A stretch of DNA of 64,000 nt from Candidatus Rickettsiella viridis (GCF_003966755.1 NZ_AP018005.1:1426001-1490000); one strand, 5' to 3'; shown: positions 19,910 through 29,950, numbered from the stretch's first letter. The notes: generated by a model not told the origin, from the sequence alone. Program-made: numbers and translations.

Positions 19910-20361
19910 TCTCTTTTCATTGCTACTTTAATTTTTTTAGACTTCATCTTCTCGCGTTTAGGAATAATAACTTCTAATACCCCATGCTTACCTTCAGCGG
20001 TTACCCTATCTGGGTCAGCCGTGTCTGGCAAGGCAAAACGACGATAAAAAGACCCTGTTGAACGCTCTATGCGTGTATAACCGCCTCTTTCTTCTTTTTT
20101 CGCACTGGTACGCTCACCCTTGATAGTTAATACGCCATTTTCCATGGCGATTTCTATATCATGCGGATCAACACCAGGAATATCCGCATAAAGTATAAAC
20201 CTCTCAGGCTCCTCTTTGATATCAACACAGGGTGCCCAATGGCTTGTCTCCACTAATGAATTATCCTCAGGATAGTTTGGCTCAAATAATTGGTCCCATT
20301 CTTGAGACAAACGATGCAATTGATGAAGCAAAGAAGGTCTATAGCGAGTGGTATTTGTCAC
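19906..20361 (-). CDS. Small heat-shock protein, Hsp20/alpha-crystallin family
   Basis: ATP-independent holdase that keeps unfolding proteins soluble. The 151 residues contain an alpha-crystallin domain (about 43-140): CVDIKEEPERFILYADIPGV, IEIAMENGVLTIKGER, GSFYRRFALPDTAD and GVLEVIIPK. The C-terminal IxI-type tail is replaced by a Lys-rich end (KKIKVAMKRD). A ribosome binding site AGGAG lies upstream. The intergenic region to the ferredoxin-like gene holds striking palindromes that may control it. Confidence 0.95.
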   Translation of the reverse strand: MTNTTRYRPSLLHQLHRLSQEWDQLFEPNYPEDNSLVETSHWAPCVDIKEEPERFILYADIPGVDPHDIEIAMENGVLTIKGERTSAKKEERGGYTRIERSTGSFYRRFALPDTADPDRVTAEGKHGVLEVIIPKREKMKSKKIKVAMKRD

Positions 20362-20441
20362 GGTAGTTCTCCTCCCTGAAGTACGTACGACTAGTTTAAC
20401 CGAAAAAAAGTATTTATAGCTATAACACTTTTAGTGTCACC

Positions 20442-20489
20442 CATCGCGATGAGGATTTTTAAGGGGAAAATCGCGATTCTCCCCTTAAA
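20442..20489. promoter_or_regulatory. Paired TCGCGA palindromes, one within a 32-bp inverted repeat
   Basis: CATCGCGATG (20442-20451) and AATCGCGATT (20469-20478) are 10-bp palindromes sharing TCGCGA with centres 27 bases apart. The second is nested in a 32-bp inverted repeat (20458-20489) with arms TTTAAGGGGA and TCCCCTTAAA, interrupted only by one mismatch pair. It lies about 80-130 bases upstream of hsp20 in the divergent gap. It could be an operator or a transcribed hairpin. Confidence 0.5.
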
Positions 20490-20531
20490 TGGCGAAGTGG
20501 ATGCTTTGCTTCTACCCATCATGTAAACGGA

Positions 20532-20587
20532 TATACCGCTCGCTCGTTATTTAATATTACCGTATCTTCAAGTACGAGCGGTATAAT
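20532..20587. promoter_or_regulatory. Spaced 11-bp inverted repeat with an overlapping -10 box
   Basis: TATACCGCTCG (20532-20542) is repeated in inverse orientation as CGAGCGGTATA (20575-20585) with a 32-base spacer. The right arm overlaps a TATAAT hexamer (20582-20587) that is well placed to start transcription about 35 bases before the ferredoxin-like gene. No good -35 box is seen, which would fit activator control or chance. Confidence 0.4.
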
Positions 20588-20627
20588 CATCAGGACCAAA
20601 TTTAACTTTCTAACACGCTGACCGCTT

Positions 20628-20957
20628 ATGTCCTACTATCAACAGCATATTTTTCTTTGTATCAACGAACGCGACAATAATAAGGACTGCTGCGCTAAGC
20701 GGGGCTCTAAACCCTTGTTAGACTATTTAAAAAGCAAAATAAAACAACTGGATGATAAAGGACAAAAGAAAATACGCGTGAGTGGTGCGGGTTGTTTAGG
20801 GCGTTGCAAACTGGGACCCGTGTTAGTTATTTACCCCGAAGCTATCTGGTACCATTGTAAAAGCCCGCAGGATATCGATGAAATCATCGCGCAGCACATA
20901 ATAAACAAACAACCCGTCGCTCGATTATTATTATCAAATGAAAACCGAACACTTTAA
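20628..20957 (+). CDS. Thioredoxin-like [2Fe-2S] ferredoxin-domain protein
   Basis: The 109-residue protein follows the thioredoxin-like ferredoxin pattern: IFLCINERDNNKDCCAKRG supplies the first Cys group and GAGCLGRCKLGPVLVIYPE the second, together able to ligate a [2Fe-2S] cluster. The IWYHCKSPQDIDEIIAQH ending is typical of the family. The physiological partner is unknown. It overlaps the lpxL-type acyltransferase start by 20 bases, so the two are translationally coupled. Confidence 0.88.
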   Translation: MSYYQQHIFLCINERDNNKDCCAKRGSKPLLDYLKSKIKQLDDKGQKKIRVSGAGCLGRCKLGPVLVIYPEAIWYHCKSPQDIDEIIAQHIINKQPVARLLLSNENRTL

Positions 20958-21846
20958 TCTGCTACATCCCCGTTATTGGCTCACTTGGCTGGGATTGGGT
21001 ATTTTATATGCAATAAGTAAACTCCCTTATAAAACACAATTAACGATTGGAAAATATTTAGGTCGTGCGGCATTTTATCCGCTCAAACGCTTTAGACGTA
21101 TTGCCCGTATTAATCTTGCGCTTTGTTTTCCAAAATTATCCGCGCCGGAACGAGAACAGCTGCTGCATAAACATTTTGAGTCGCTCGGCATGGGCCTCAT
21201 TGAATCAGCCATGGCATGGTGGGTAGCACCCCACAAATTAGCACCACTGCTGCATGTAGAAGGTTTAGAACATTTACATGACGCCATTGCAAAAAAACAA
21301 GGCGTCATCATTTTAAGCGCTCATTTTACGTCATTAGATATTTGCGGACGTTTATTCTCGGCTATTTTTCCCATGTCGGTCGTTTACCGTGAACAAAAAA
21401 ATCAAGTGATTGACATGCTATTAAAACGACATAGAAATTTTAAGCTGATGCAACCTATTCATCGACACGCCGTACGTCAAATTATTAAAGCACTCAAGAA
21501 AAACAACGCTATTTGGTATGCGGCCGATCAAGACTATGGCGCTGCACACAGTATTTTCTCCCCTTTCTTTAATATAGAAACAGCCACCATTACCACGCCT
21601 AGCCGCTATGCCAAGCAAACCCATGCGCAAGCCGTCACTTTATTTTATCATCGTCTTACCAATGGAAAAGGCTATCAAATTACGATTAAACCTATTTTAA
21701 AAAGTTTTGCTGCACTTGATCCCACAGAGGCAACACTTTATTTTAATAAAACATTAGAAGAAGCGGTTCGTGCCCATCCAGAACAATACCTATGGATTCA
21801 TCGCCGTTTTAAAACAAGACCCCCTGGCCAAGCCTCTTTTTACTAA
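20938..21846 (+). CDS. lpxL: Lipid A lauroyl/myristoyl acyltransferase, LpxL/HtrB family
   Basis: Adds a secondary acyl chain to Kdo2-lipid IVA at the inner membrane, after WaaA has added Kdo. The 302 residues (E. coli LpxL 306) have an N-terminal amphipathic anchor, then the catalytic H-x4-D motif SAHFTSLD (His129, Asp134), VVYREQKN, AADQDYGAAHSIFSPFF and the ending YLWIHRRFKTRP. Whether it is the LpxL or LpxM type cannot be decided from the sequence. It starts within the end of the ferredoxin-like gene and is followed by two permeases. Confidence 0.88.
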   Translation: MKTEHFNLLHPRYWLTWLGLGILYAISKLPYKTQLTIGKYLGRAAFYPLKRFRRIARINLALCFPKLSAPEREQLLHKHFESLGMGLIESAMAWWVAPHKLAPLLHVEGLEHLHDAIAKKQGVIILSAHFTSLDICGRLFSAIFPMSVVYREQKNQVIDMLLKRHRNFKLMQPIHRHAVRQIIKALKKNNAIWYAADQDYGAAHSIFSPFFNIETATITTPSRYAKQTHAQAVTLFYHRLTNGKGYQITIKPILKSFAALDPTEATLYFNKTLEEAVRAHPEQYLWIHRRFKTRPPGQASFY

Positions 21847-21857
21847 AAGTTTAAGTT

Positions 21858-23054
21858 ATGAATAATAAATTGCTCGGTGGCGTTCTACTCATTATTGGTA
21901 CCAGCATCGGTGGTGGAATGCTTGCTTTACCCATTGCCACCGCACAGTTAGGCTTTATCAACGCCCTTATATTCCTAGTTATTTGCTGGGCCGTTATGAC
22001 CGCCAGTGCTTTACTCCTTTTAGAAGTTAACCTCTGGCATCCGGTAAACAGTAATTTAATTACTATGGCCAAAACAACCTTAGGTCGTTTTGGCCAAGTG
22101 ATCGCTTGGGTCAGTTATTTATTATTACTGTACGCCTTATTGGCCGCTTATGTTTCTGGCGGAGGTGATTTTTTACAGCATTTTTTAAATGGGTTTCATA
22201 TAAAACTGAGCAGTAAAATTGCTACGGGTTTATTTGCTTTTTTATTAAGTATCGTCGTTTATAAAGGTATTCGATCTGTTGATTATGTAAACAGAGGGTT
22301 AATGTTTAGTAAACTAGCCGCCACAGGTTTATTAGTTCTGTGTATTTTCCCCTTTGTTTCGGTTGACTATCTTTTAACGCCTGGAAAACTCCATCATCTT
22401 CCGGGTGTTATCGCGAGCATTACCGTTATCATCACCTCTTTTGGGTTTGCGGTCATCGTCCCTAGTCTACGCAGCTATTTTAAAAATAATGCGTCACAAT
22501 TACGTAAAGCTATTCTCATTGGCAGTTTCATTCCATTGGTTTGTTACATTCTGTGGGAATTAGTCATTATGGGTGTTGTACCCTCACAAGGGCCAATTAG
22601 TTTAACCGTCATGGCTCACTCAAGCCATTCAAGCAGCGACTTAATTAATGCATTAAGTCAATTACTGCATAAACCACTTATTAACTTTTTAGCAAAAACA
22701 TTTACCGCCATTTGCCTAGCTACCTCTTTTTTAGGTGTCGCTTTAAGTCTTTTTGATTTTTTAAGCGATGGGTTTGCTATAAAAAAAACCAACTTAAATA
22801 AATTAATAATTTATGCACTTACTTTTACACCGCCCTTAATTATTGCTTATCACTACCCTAATGCATTTATTAAAGCCCTATCCTATGCGGGCGTACTTTG
22901 CGCCATCCTATTAATAGCGCTCCCCGCTATGATGGCTTGGAGCGGACGCTATATAAAAAAATGTGCATCGGGTTATCAGGTAAGTGGTGGTAAATATTTA
23001 TTAACTATTTTATTAATGACTTCCTTTTTTCTTATTGCGTTAAGTCTAATTTAA
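21858..23054 (+). CDS. tyrP: Tyrosine/tryptophan permease, TyrP-like (copy 1)
   Basis: Proton-coupled aromatic amino-acid symporter of the HAAAP family in the inner membrane. The 398 residues show about 11 membrane helices and the family N-terminal signature LLGGVLLIIGTSIGGGMLAL, VVYKGIRSVDYVNRGLM, FGFAVIVPSLRSYF and ATSFLGVALSLFDFL. The next gene is a paralogue of the same length, giving a tandem duplication. Auxotrophic intracellular bacteria commonly hold several such permeases, which fits amino-acid scavenging. Confidence 0.93.
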   Translation: MNNKLLGGVLLIIGTSIGGGMLALPIATAQLGFINALIFLVICWAVMTASALLLLEVNLWHPVNSNLITMAKTTLGRFGQVIAWVSYLLLLYALLAAYVSGGGDFLQHFLNGFHIKLSSKIATGLFAFLLSIVVYKGIRSVDYVNRGLMFSKLAATGLLVLCIFPFVSVDYLLTPGKLHHLPGVIASITVIITSFGFAVIVPSLRSYFKNNASQLRKAILIGSFIPLVCYILWELVIMGVVPSQGPISLTVMAHSSHSSSDLINALSQLLHKPLINFLAKTFTAICLATSFLGVALSLFDFLSDGFAIKKTNLNKLIIYALTFTPPLIIAYHYPNAFIKALSYAGVLCAILLIALPAMMAWSGRYIKKCASGYQVSGGKYLLTILLMTSFFLIALSLI

Positions 23055-23075
23055 CCTGTTATTAACTGGAAAAAA

Positions 23076-24272
23076 ATGAATACTAAACAAATCGGCGGCA
23101 TTCTCATGATTACCGGCAACGCCATCGGCGGTGGCATGCTGGCATTACCTCTGGCTACGGCACAATCTGGCTTTATTAACTCCACATTATTTTTAATCGG
23201 CTGCTGGGCCGTTATGCTCGCGGGTGGTTTACTGATATTAGAAGTCAATCTTTGGTTTCCTGCTAATAGTCATTTAGTCTCTATGGCACGTGCTACCTTA
23301 GGACGAGCCGGTGAAATAGTGACGTGGTTATGTTATTTATTATTATTGTATTCTTTGCTTGCTGCTTATATCGCGGGCGGTTCAGATTTCTTACAGGGTT
23401 TATTTCAAAAAGCAAACCTACATTTTTCACTCAAGTCGATGACCATTTTATTTGTTCTCGCTTTGGGCTTCATTGTCTATAAAGGGATACGATCCGTCGA
23501 TACCTTCAATCGTGCATTAATGGGTGGCAAACTACTTATTTATATCCTGCTGATTGTATTAATTTTTCCTTTTCTTTCATCAAAACAGTTACATCAAGGG
23601 CAATTTCATTACTTACCAAGCAGCCTTACCATTATGATCACTTCGTTTGGTTTTGCCGCAATCATTCCTAGCTTGCGAAGTTATTTTCACAGTGATGTAC
23701 AACAACTACGTCGCGTCATTATTTTTGGCAGTCTCATCCCGCTCATTTGTTATATTTTATGGAATGCGGCCATTATGGGCATCATACCGCTTGGTGGTGA
23801 TTTAGGTCTTGTGCACATTGCGCATGCTAAACAACCTACCAGTGAATTAACAAATACACTCAGCACATTACTCGGTAAAAATCTCATTACCGGACTCGCC
23901 TGGGGATTTACATCCATTTGCCTTGCCACTTCTTTTTTAGGCGTAGGGCTCAGCCTAGCTGATTTTTTAAAAGACGGCTTTGCATTAAACAAAACAAAAA
24001 AAGGTGAAAGCATAACAACGCTACTTACCTTTCTTCCGCCCTTAATCATTGTTTTATTCTTTCCCGGCGCATTTATGACCGCATTAAATTATGCTGGTAT
24101 TTGGTGTGCTAGTTTGTTAGCTTTACTTCCGGCACTCATGGCTTGGTCAGGGCGTTATCGTCAACAGAATACTTTTCCTTATCAAGTAGCGGGTGGAAAA
24201 ATTTTATTAAGTTTGGTAATCCTCGCGGCTACTATTATTATAGTGCATGCGGTTATCGTTGATGTTTTCTAA
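23076..24272 (+). CDS. tyrP: Tyrosine/tryptophan permease, TyrP-like (copy 2)
   Basis: A 398-residue paralogue of the preceding gene with the same signatures: GGILMITGNAIGGGMLALPL, VYKGIRSVDTFNRALMGG, GFAAIIPSLRSYFHSD, ATSFLGVGLSLADFL and LPALMAWSGRY. The identity to copy 1 is clear but moderate, so the duplication is not recent, and the two may differ in substrate preference (Tyr versus Trp). The gap between the copies is 21 bases, so both are likely transcribed together with lpxL. Confidence 0.93.
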   Translation: MNTKQIGGILMITGNAIGGGMLALPLATAQSGFINSTLFLIGCWAVMLAGGLLILEVNLWFPANSHLVSMARATLGRAGEIVTWLCYLLLLYSLLAAYIAGGSDFLQGLFQKANLHFSLKSMTILFVLALGFIVYKGIRSVDTFNRALMGGKLLIYILLIVLIFPFLSSKQLHQGQFHYLPSSLTIMITSFGFAAIIPSLRSYFHSDVQQLRRVIIFGSLIPLICYILWNAAIMGIIPLGGDLGLVHIAHAKQPTSELTNTLSTLLGKNLITGLAWGFTSICLATSFLGVGLSLADFLKDGFALNKTKKGESITTLLTFLPPLIIVLFFPGAFMTALNYAGIWCASLLALLPALMAWSGRYRQQNTFPYQVAGGKILLSLVILAATIIIVHAVIVDVF

Positions 24273-24308
24273 AATTTATTTAATTGACTGAGCTTCTGGT
24301 ATTAAAAC

Positions 24309-26306
24309 ATGCCTTATCAAAAAAAATGTGCCGATGCCATTCGCGTATTGAGCATGGACGCCGTACAAAAAGCCAATTCAGGTCACCCAGGTATGCCGAT
24401 GGGAATGGCCGATATTGCGACTGTTTTATGGCAAGATTTTTTAAAACATAATCCCAATAATCCACAATGGCCTGATCGTGATCGTTTTATATTATCCAAT
24501 GGGCACGGTTCCATGCTGCACTATGCCCTGCTTCACCTGACAGGTTATGATCTTACGTTAGAAGATATTAAACAATTTCGCCAATTACACTCAAAAACAC
24601 CTGGCCATCCTGAAGTTGGCATAACACCGGGTATAGAAACTACCACCGGTCCATTAGGACAAGGATTTGCTAATGCCGTTGGCATGGCACTAGCTGAACG
24701 AAGCTTAGCGGCGCAGTTTAATCGTCCTCACCATGAAATAGTCGATCACTTCACTTATGTATTTATGGGTGATGGCTGTTTAATGGAAGGTATTTCTCAT
24801 GAAGCCGCGTCATTAGCCGGTTGCTTAGGATTAGGGAAATTAATTGCTTTTTGGGATGATAATAACATCTCCATTGATGGTGATGTCTCAGGCTGGTTTA
24901 AAGACAACACGCCGCAACGCTTCGAGGCCTATCACTGGCATGTTATTCCCGATGTCGATGGCCATAATCCTGAGCAACTAAAACAAGCCATTCAACAGGC
25001 ACGCGCCTTAACCGATAAACCCAGCTTAATTTGCTGTAAAACACATATCGCTTTTGGTGCACCTAACTTAGCGAATAGTCACGAAGCGCACGGGGCACCT
25101 TTAGGTGACGAAGAAATAGCGGCCACTAAACAAGGATTGCAATGGGATTATCCTGCTTTTGAAATTCCTGACGATATTTATCAATGCTGGGATGCTCGCG
25201 AAAAAGGCACCGCGTTAGAAAACAGCTGGAAAGAAAAATGGCAACGCTATCAACAAACACATCCCGAATTAAGTAAAGAGTTCCAACGCCGAATTAACCG
25301 TGCACTTCCTGAAAACTGGTCGGAAAAATCCAGAAAAATCATTTTGGGAACCATTAAAAAATCTGAAAAAATTGCTACACGTAAAGCATCGCAAAACAGC
25401 TTAAATGATTTTAGCCCTCTATTACCTGAATTATTAGGTGGCTCAGCGGATTTAACTGAATCTAATTTAACCCTCAACAAAACCTCTGATGTGTTAAATC
25501 GAGAAAATCCTGCTGGGAATTACATCCATTATGGTGTTCGAGAATTTGGTATGTCGGCGATGATGAATGGTATCGCACTACATGCTGGATTTATTCCCTA
25601 TGGCGGCACTTTTTTAGTATTCAGTGATTATGCTCGAAATGCTATTCGCCTCTCAGCATTAATGAAACAGCGCGTTATTTTTGTTTACACACATGATTCT
25701 ATCGGATTAGGTGAAGATGGCCCTACGCATCAACCTATAGAGCATATCAACAGTTTACGTATGATTCCTGGCCTTTCTGTATGGCGACCTTGTGATGCCG
25801 TTGAAACAGCCATCGCGTGGCAGCAAGCCATAGAACATCAAGGGCCTACTTGTTTATTACTCACACGGCAAGCTTTAGCGCCACAAAGCCATTCAGAAAC
25901 AAGCTTATTCGCTATCAATCGCGGTGCTTACATCCTTCTTGATAGTGAATCTACACCGGAGGCCATTATTATCGCCACGGGTTCTGAAGTAAGCCTCGCT
26001 ATGAATGCCGCACAATCGCTAAATCAACAAGGAAAAAAAATTCGTGTAGTATCTATGCCATGCAGCGATCGTTTTGCCATACAAGATGTCAGTTATCAAC
26101 ACTCAGTTTTACCTCCTACGATCACGAAACGGCTTGCTATTGAAGCGGGTAATACTGATTTTTGGTATCGCTATGTAGGCTGTGAAGGAAAAGTCATTGG
26201 CTTGGATAGATTTGGTGAGTCTGCGCCAGGCGCTACTGTATTTGCAGCATTAGGTTTCACTACTGAACATGCCGTTAAAATACTCAATGAATTATTAGCC
26301 ACTTAA
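24309..26306 (+). CDS. tkt: Transketolase
   Basis: Thiamine-diphosphate enzyme moving two-carbon units in the non-oxidative pentose phosphate pathway, linked to the rpe product. The 665 residues (E. coli 663) include [15 protein letters not shown], the ThDP-binding [18 protein letters not shown] ending in [20 protein letters not shown], and the pyrimidine-domain [19 protein letters not shown]. It is followed 20 bases later by gapA; the tkt-gap pair is shared with Coxiella-type genomes, but the usual pgk-pyk-fba continuation is missing here. Confidence 0.97.
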   Translation: MPYQKKCADAIRVLSMDAVQKANSGHPGMPMGMADIATVLWQDFLKHNPNNPQWPDRDRFILSNGHGSMLHYALLHLTGYDLTLEDIKQFRQLHSKTPGHPEVGITPGIETTTGPLGQGFANAVGMALAERSLAAQFNRPHHEIVDHFTYVFMGDGCLMEGISHEAASLAGCLGLGKLIAFWDDNNISIDGDVSGWFKDNTPQRFEAYHWHVIPDVDGHNPEQLKQAIQQARALTDKPSLICCKTHIAFGAPNLANSHEAHGAPLGDEEIAATKQGLQWDYPAFEIPDDIYQCWDAREKGTALENSWKEKWQRYQQTHPELSKEFQRRINRALPENWSEKSRKIILGTIKKSEKIATRKASQNSLNDFSPLLPELLGGSADLTESNLTLNKTSDVLNRENPAGNYIHYGVREFGMSAMMNGIALHAGFIPYGGTFLVFSDYARNAIRLSALMKQRVIFVYTHDSIGLGEDGPTHQPIEHINSLRMIPGLSVWRPCDAVETAIAWQQAIEHQGPTCLLLTRQALAPQSHSETSLFAINRGAYILLDSESTPEAIIIATGSEVSLAMNAAQSLNQQGKKIRVVSMPCSDRFAIQDVSYQHSVLPPTITKRLAIEAGNTDFWYRYVGCEGKVIGLDRFGESAPGATVFAALGFTTEHAVKILNELLAT

Positions 26307-26326
26307 AAAACAAGGGGAAAACACCG

Positions 26327-27340
26327 ATGAAGACAAAAATTGCTATTAATGGTTATGGACGCATTGGGCGTAATATCCTAAGAGCACTCTTTGAATCACC
26401 CAAAAAACACAATATAGAAATTGTAGCAATCAATGATTTAGCTGATATCAACATGAATGCCCACCTCACCCGCTACGATACAACACATGGAAAATTTTCG
26501 GGAACCGTGGTTGTTGAAGGCGATCATTTAATTATTAATGACCATCGTATAAAAATGGTTTCAGAGCGTGATCCAGAAAAATTACCTTGGAAAGCACTCA
26601 ATATCGATGTAGTGCACGAATGCACGGGCTTATTTACTAGCCCTGATAAAGCGGCTAAGCACCTCACAGCCGGTGCAAAAAAAGTAATTATTTCAGCCCC
26701 TGCCGGAAAGGACGTGGACGCCACTATTGTCTATGGCGTCAATCACCACACCTTAAAAGCCGATCATAAAATTATTTCTAATGCCTCATGCACGACCAAT
26801 TGTCTAGCACCTATCGTAAAACCCCTACATGAAAAACTAGGAATCATTCAAGGTTTAATGACCACCATTCACGCCTATACTAACGACCAAGTATTATTAG
26901 ATACGCATCATAGCGATATGCATCGTGCGCGTTCTGCCACCTCATCCATGATCCCCACAAAAACCGGGGCGGCTAGCGCTGTAGGTCTTGTACTCCCAGA
27001 ATTGGCCGGCAAATTAGACGGTCTTGCGATACGTGTCCCAACGATTAATGTTTCTCTGGTTGATTTAAGCTTTCAAGCAAAACGGGCAACAACCGTCGCA
27101 GAACTGAATCAAATATTGAAACAAGCCTCTCAAGAAGCGTCTCTTAAAGGCATATTGAACTATAGTGAAGAGCCTTTGGTCTCCATTGACTATAACCATA
27201 ACCCAGCTTCTTCTACCGTCGATGCGACACAAACCCGTGTAATGGGCGATTTTGTGAAGGTATTAGCCTGGTACGACAATGAATGGGGGTTTTCCAATCG
27301 AATGCTCGATGTCACTACAGCCCTCATGCAAGCCAGCTAA
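26327..27340 (+). CDS. gapA: Glyceraldehyde-3-phosphate dehydrogenase
   Basis: Oxidises glyceraldehyde 3-phosphate to 1,3-bisphosphoglycerate with NAD in glycolysis or gluconeogenesis. The 337 residues carry the Rossmann start [18 protein letters not shown], the catalytic [12 protein letters not shown], the [10 protein letters not shown] segment and the C-terminal [12 protein letters not shown]. The ribosome binding site AAGGGGAA precedes the ATG. It forms a short operon with tkt. Confidence 0.97.
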   Translation: MKTKIAINGYGRIGRNILRALFESPKKHNIEIVAINDLADINMNAHLTRYDTTHGKFSGTVVVEGDHLIINDHRIKMVSERDPEKLPWKALNIDVVHECTGLFTSPDKAAKHLTAGAKKVIISAPAGKDVDATIVYGVNHHTLKADHKIISNASCTTNCLAPIVKPLHEKLGIIQGLMTTIHAYTNDQVLLDTHHSDMHRARSATSSMIPTKTGAASAVGLVLPELAGKLDGLAIRVPTINVSLVDLSFQAKRATTVAELNQILKQASQEASLKGILNYSEEPLVSIDYNHNPASSTVDATQTRVMGDFVKVLAWYDNEWGFSNRMLDVTTALMQAS

Positions 27341-27492
27341 TATCCCTATAGGGCGCAGAGAATGGTATAAAATAAGCCAAATAATGATATAGTATAGCCT
27401 ATAGATTGAACATTACATCAGGAAACACAGGGTCTATACCACTCATAAATGGGTATAGTAGCAAGAAATTTACTGACGATAGAGAAAAGAAT

Positions 27493-27723
27493 ATGGCACG
27501 TATTACTGTTGAAGATTGCTTACGAAAAGTTGAAAACCATTTTGAGCTAGTCATTATAGCATCAAAACGCGCAAGGCAAATTGCAAAAGGCGGCATGGCA
27601 ATGGTTGAGCCTGAAAATGATAAGCCGACTGTCATCGCGCTTAGAGAAATTGCCAGCGGACGACTTAATGAAACTGAAGGAAAATCTGAACTAGAAAGTG
27701 GTGCACAAACCACGACTCCATAA
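27493..27723 (+). CDS. rpoZ: RNA polymerase omega subunit
   Basis: Small subunit that assists assembly of RNA polymerase and forms part of the ppGpp-binding site 1. The 76-residue product begins [20 protein letters not shown] and continues with the conserved RARQIAKGG and [13 protein letters not shown]. The ATG at 27493 is chosen over an earlier in-frame ATG (27406) because omega proteins begin with this MARxTVED motif. It is followed after 20 bases by spoT, the conserved rpoZ-spoT order. Confidence 0.95.
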   Translation: MARITVEDCLRKVENHFELVIIASKRARQIAKGGMAMVEPENDKPTVIALREIASGRLNETEGKSELESGAQTTTP

Positions 27724-27743
27724 TAGCTTGGCGGGGATCCTGC

Positions 27744-29864
27744 ATGCATCTGTTTAGTGAACTCAAACAAGAAGCGCAAGAATATTTACCACCCGATCAA
27801 GTCGAACGTATCTACCACGCTTATCAATTTGCCGCTAAAGCACATGCTGGCCAACAGCGGCATAGTGGCGATCCTTATATTACTCATCCGCTTGCTGTGG
27901 CTAAAATCTTGGCGCAAATGCATATGGATGCACAAACCCTGATCGTTGCACTCCTGCACGATGTCATTGAAGATACCGCTATCGAAAAAAATAGCTTAGC
28001 CAACACCTTTGGCCCTGAAATTGCAGAGCTCGTCGATGGTATGAGCAAACTCACCCAAATTCAATTTCAAAGCCGTGCCGAAGCACAAGCAGAAAACTTC
28101 CGCAAAATGCTGCTCGCAATGGCAAAAGATATACGTATCATTCTCATTAAGCTGGCGGATCGTTTGCATAATATGCGTACCTTATCCGTTGTTCCGCCGG
28201 AAAAACGTCAACGCATTGCGAGAGAAACTCTAGATATCTACGCGCCGATTGCGCAACGTCTAGGAATGCATGCGCTACGTGTTGAACTCGAAGATCTGTG
28301 CTTATGGAATCTTCATCCTTGGCGTCATCGTATTTTAGAAACCGCATTACAGAAAACTAGACGAAAACGTAAGGCATTAATAAGCAAGATCGAGGCTGAA
28401 ATAAAAACTGCTTTTCAAAAAAACCACTTACGTCCCACTGCTATTTGGCAGAAAAAAAAGCATCTTTACCCTATTTATAAAAAAATGCGTGAAAATCATT
28501 TAGGGTTTAATGAAATTATTGATATTCCGATTTTTTGCATTCTTGTAGACAATATTGATAGTTGTTATCGTGTTTTAGGTACCGTTCATAATCTCTATAA
28601 GCCATTACCCGATCATTTTCATGATTATATAGCCCTACCCAAAGCCAATGGCTACCAAGCCTTACACACTACCTTATTTGGACCTAGCACTTCTATACAC
28701 ATTCAAATCCGCACTACCAGCATGGATAAATGCGCTGAACACGGCATCGTGAGTTATTGGTTAGATCAAAACAAGGAAAGCGAACTTAGGCCGCATTTAC
28801 GCGCTCGTGAATGGCTAAAACGATTACTTGATATTCAAAAAACAACCTCAAGCTCATTAGAGTTTATAGAAAGTGTCAAAATCGATCTGTTTCCTTCTGA
28901 TATTTATATTTTTACGCCTAAAGGCGATATCATTGAGCTACCCCAAAAAGCCACACCTATCGATTTTGCCTATGCGATCCACTCGGATATAGGAAACCAT
29001 TGTGTTACGGTTAAAATTGATCAACAACCTGTCCCCTTAAGTACGGCATTACAAAGTGGCCAAACCGTGGAAATTATGACTGATCCAGAAGCCGTGCCAG
29101 ACTCACGTTGGTTAAATTTTGTAACTACTGGACGTGCGCGTAGCCATATCCGTCAATTTTTTAAAGCCAAACAACATAACGAAGCCGTTCAACTAGGACA
29201 GCGTTTACTCGACAACACATTAAGCCCCCTCGGAAAAGAGAGCACACATCTATCGCCCAAACACAGCACTAAAACATTGAGTAAATTTCATTATGCATCC
29301 TTTGAAGATTTACTCGAAGCGATTGGATTAGGCTATGTTCACCCATTAATAATTGCTAGCTCACTGACAAATTTAAAAACAACTGCAAAAAAAGATAGTC
29401 CAAGTCCATTACCTTTATTCATTAAGAACGCAGAGAATAGTTTAATTACATTCTCTGAATGCTGCCGTCCTATTCCAGACGATGAGATCATAGGCTTACT
29501 CAACGCAGGTCATGGCCTTACAATACACTTACAACGTTGTAAATATGCGGTACGGTTATTGAAAAAAAACAAAGATCGCGCTATTCTCGTACAATGGGAA
29601 AAGATTACCGAAGGCTTTTATAAAACTGACCTCTATATTGAAATTTTAAACCAACGCGGCGCTCTTGCGCTTCTAACGAATCGCATTGCTAAAGCAAACA
29701 CTAACATCGATAACCTCCGAGTTGAAAACCATGATAGAGAACATAGTATTATTCACTTCACACTATCCGTCAGAAATCGAAAGCATCTTGCTAAAATTAT
29801 TCGCTTACTCCGTACTACTAAAGCTATCGTAAAAATTACACGTCACCGAGCACTTTCGACATAA
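27744..29864 (+). CDS. spoT: SpoT-type (p)ppGpp hydrolase with a degenerate synthetase domain
   Basis: RelA/SpoT homologue of 706 residues (E. coli SpoT 702) that aligns end to end. The HD hydrolase domain is intact: HSGDPYITHP, HDVIEDT at 72-78, and LADRLHNMRTL. The synthetase domain (about 235-345) keeps Asp260 but has lost other key positions: GREK of E. coli reads QKKK, QRF reads LGF, AFR reads IFC, GRVKDYI reads DHFHDYI, and the catalytic Glu of VEVQIRT (E. coli E319) is His319 in IHIQIRT. TGS (ELPQKATPIDFAYAIHSD), zinc-finger-like (ECCRPIPDDEI) and ACT domains remain. It is therefore predicted to degrade but not make (p)ppGpp. Confidence 0.93.
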   Translation: MHLFSELKQEAQEYLPPDQVERIYHAYQFAAKAHAGQQRHSGDPYITHPLAVAKILAQMHMDAQTLIVALLHDVIEDTAIEKNSLANTFGPEIAELVDGMSKLTQIQFQSRAEAQAENFRKMLLAMAKDIRIILIKLADRLHNMRTLSVVPPEKRQRIARETLDIYAPIAQRLGMHALRVELEDLCLWNLHPWRHRILETALQKTRRKRKALISKIEAEIKTAFQKNHLRPTAIWQKKKHLYPIYKKMRENHLGFNEIIDIPIFCILVDNIDSCYRVLGTVHNLYKPLPDHFHDYIALPKANGYQALHTTLFGPSTSIHIQIRTTSMDKCAEHGIVSYWLDQNKESELRPHLRAREWLKRLLDIQKTTSSSLEFIESVKIDLFPSDIYIFTPKGDIIELPQKATPIDFAYAIHSDIGNHCVTVKIDQQPVPLSTALQSGQTVEIMTDPEAVPDSRWLNFVTTGRARSHIRQFFKAKQHNEAVQLGQRLLDNTLSPLGKESTHLSPKHSTKTLSKFHYASFEDLLEAIGLGYVHPLIIASSLTNLKTTAKKDSPSPLPLFIKNAENSLITFSECCRPIPDDEIIGLLNAGHGLTIHLQRCKYAVRLLKKNKDRAILVQWEKITEGFYKTDLYIEILNQRGALALLTNRIAKANTNIDNLRVENHDREHSIIHFTLSVRNRKHLAKIIRLLRTTKAIVKITRHRALST

Positions 29865-29950
29865 AACCCATTACAACTGCAAAATAAGTAAATAACTCAT
29901 CCAAAGCCACCTCTACACAGTCCTTTATTGAAAACGAGCTGGTACTTTTA

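Noticed and set aside
27406-27492. Longer rpoZ start at 27406
   Set aside because: The added 29 residues are not found in omega subunits, whose conserved N-terminus begins at the ATG at 27493.
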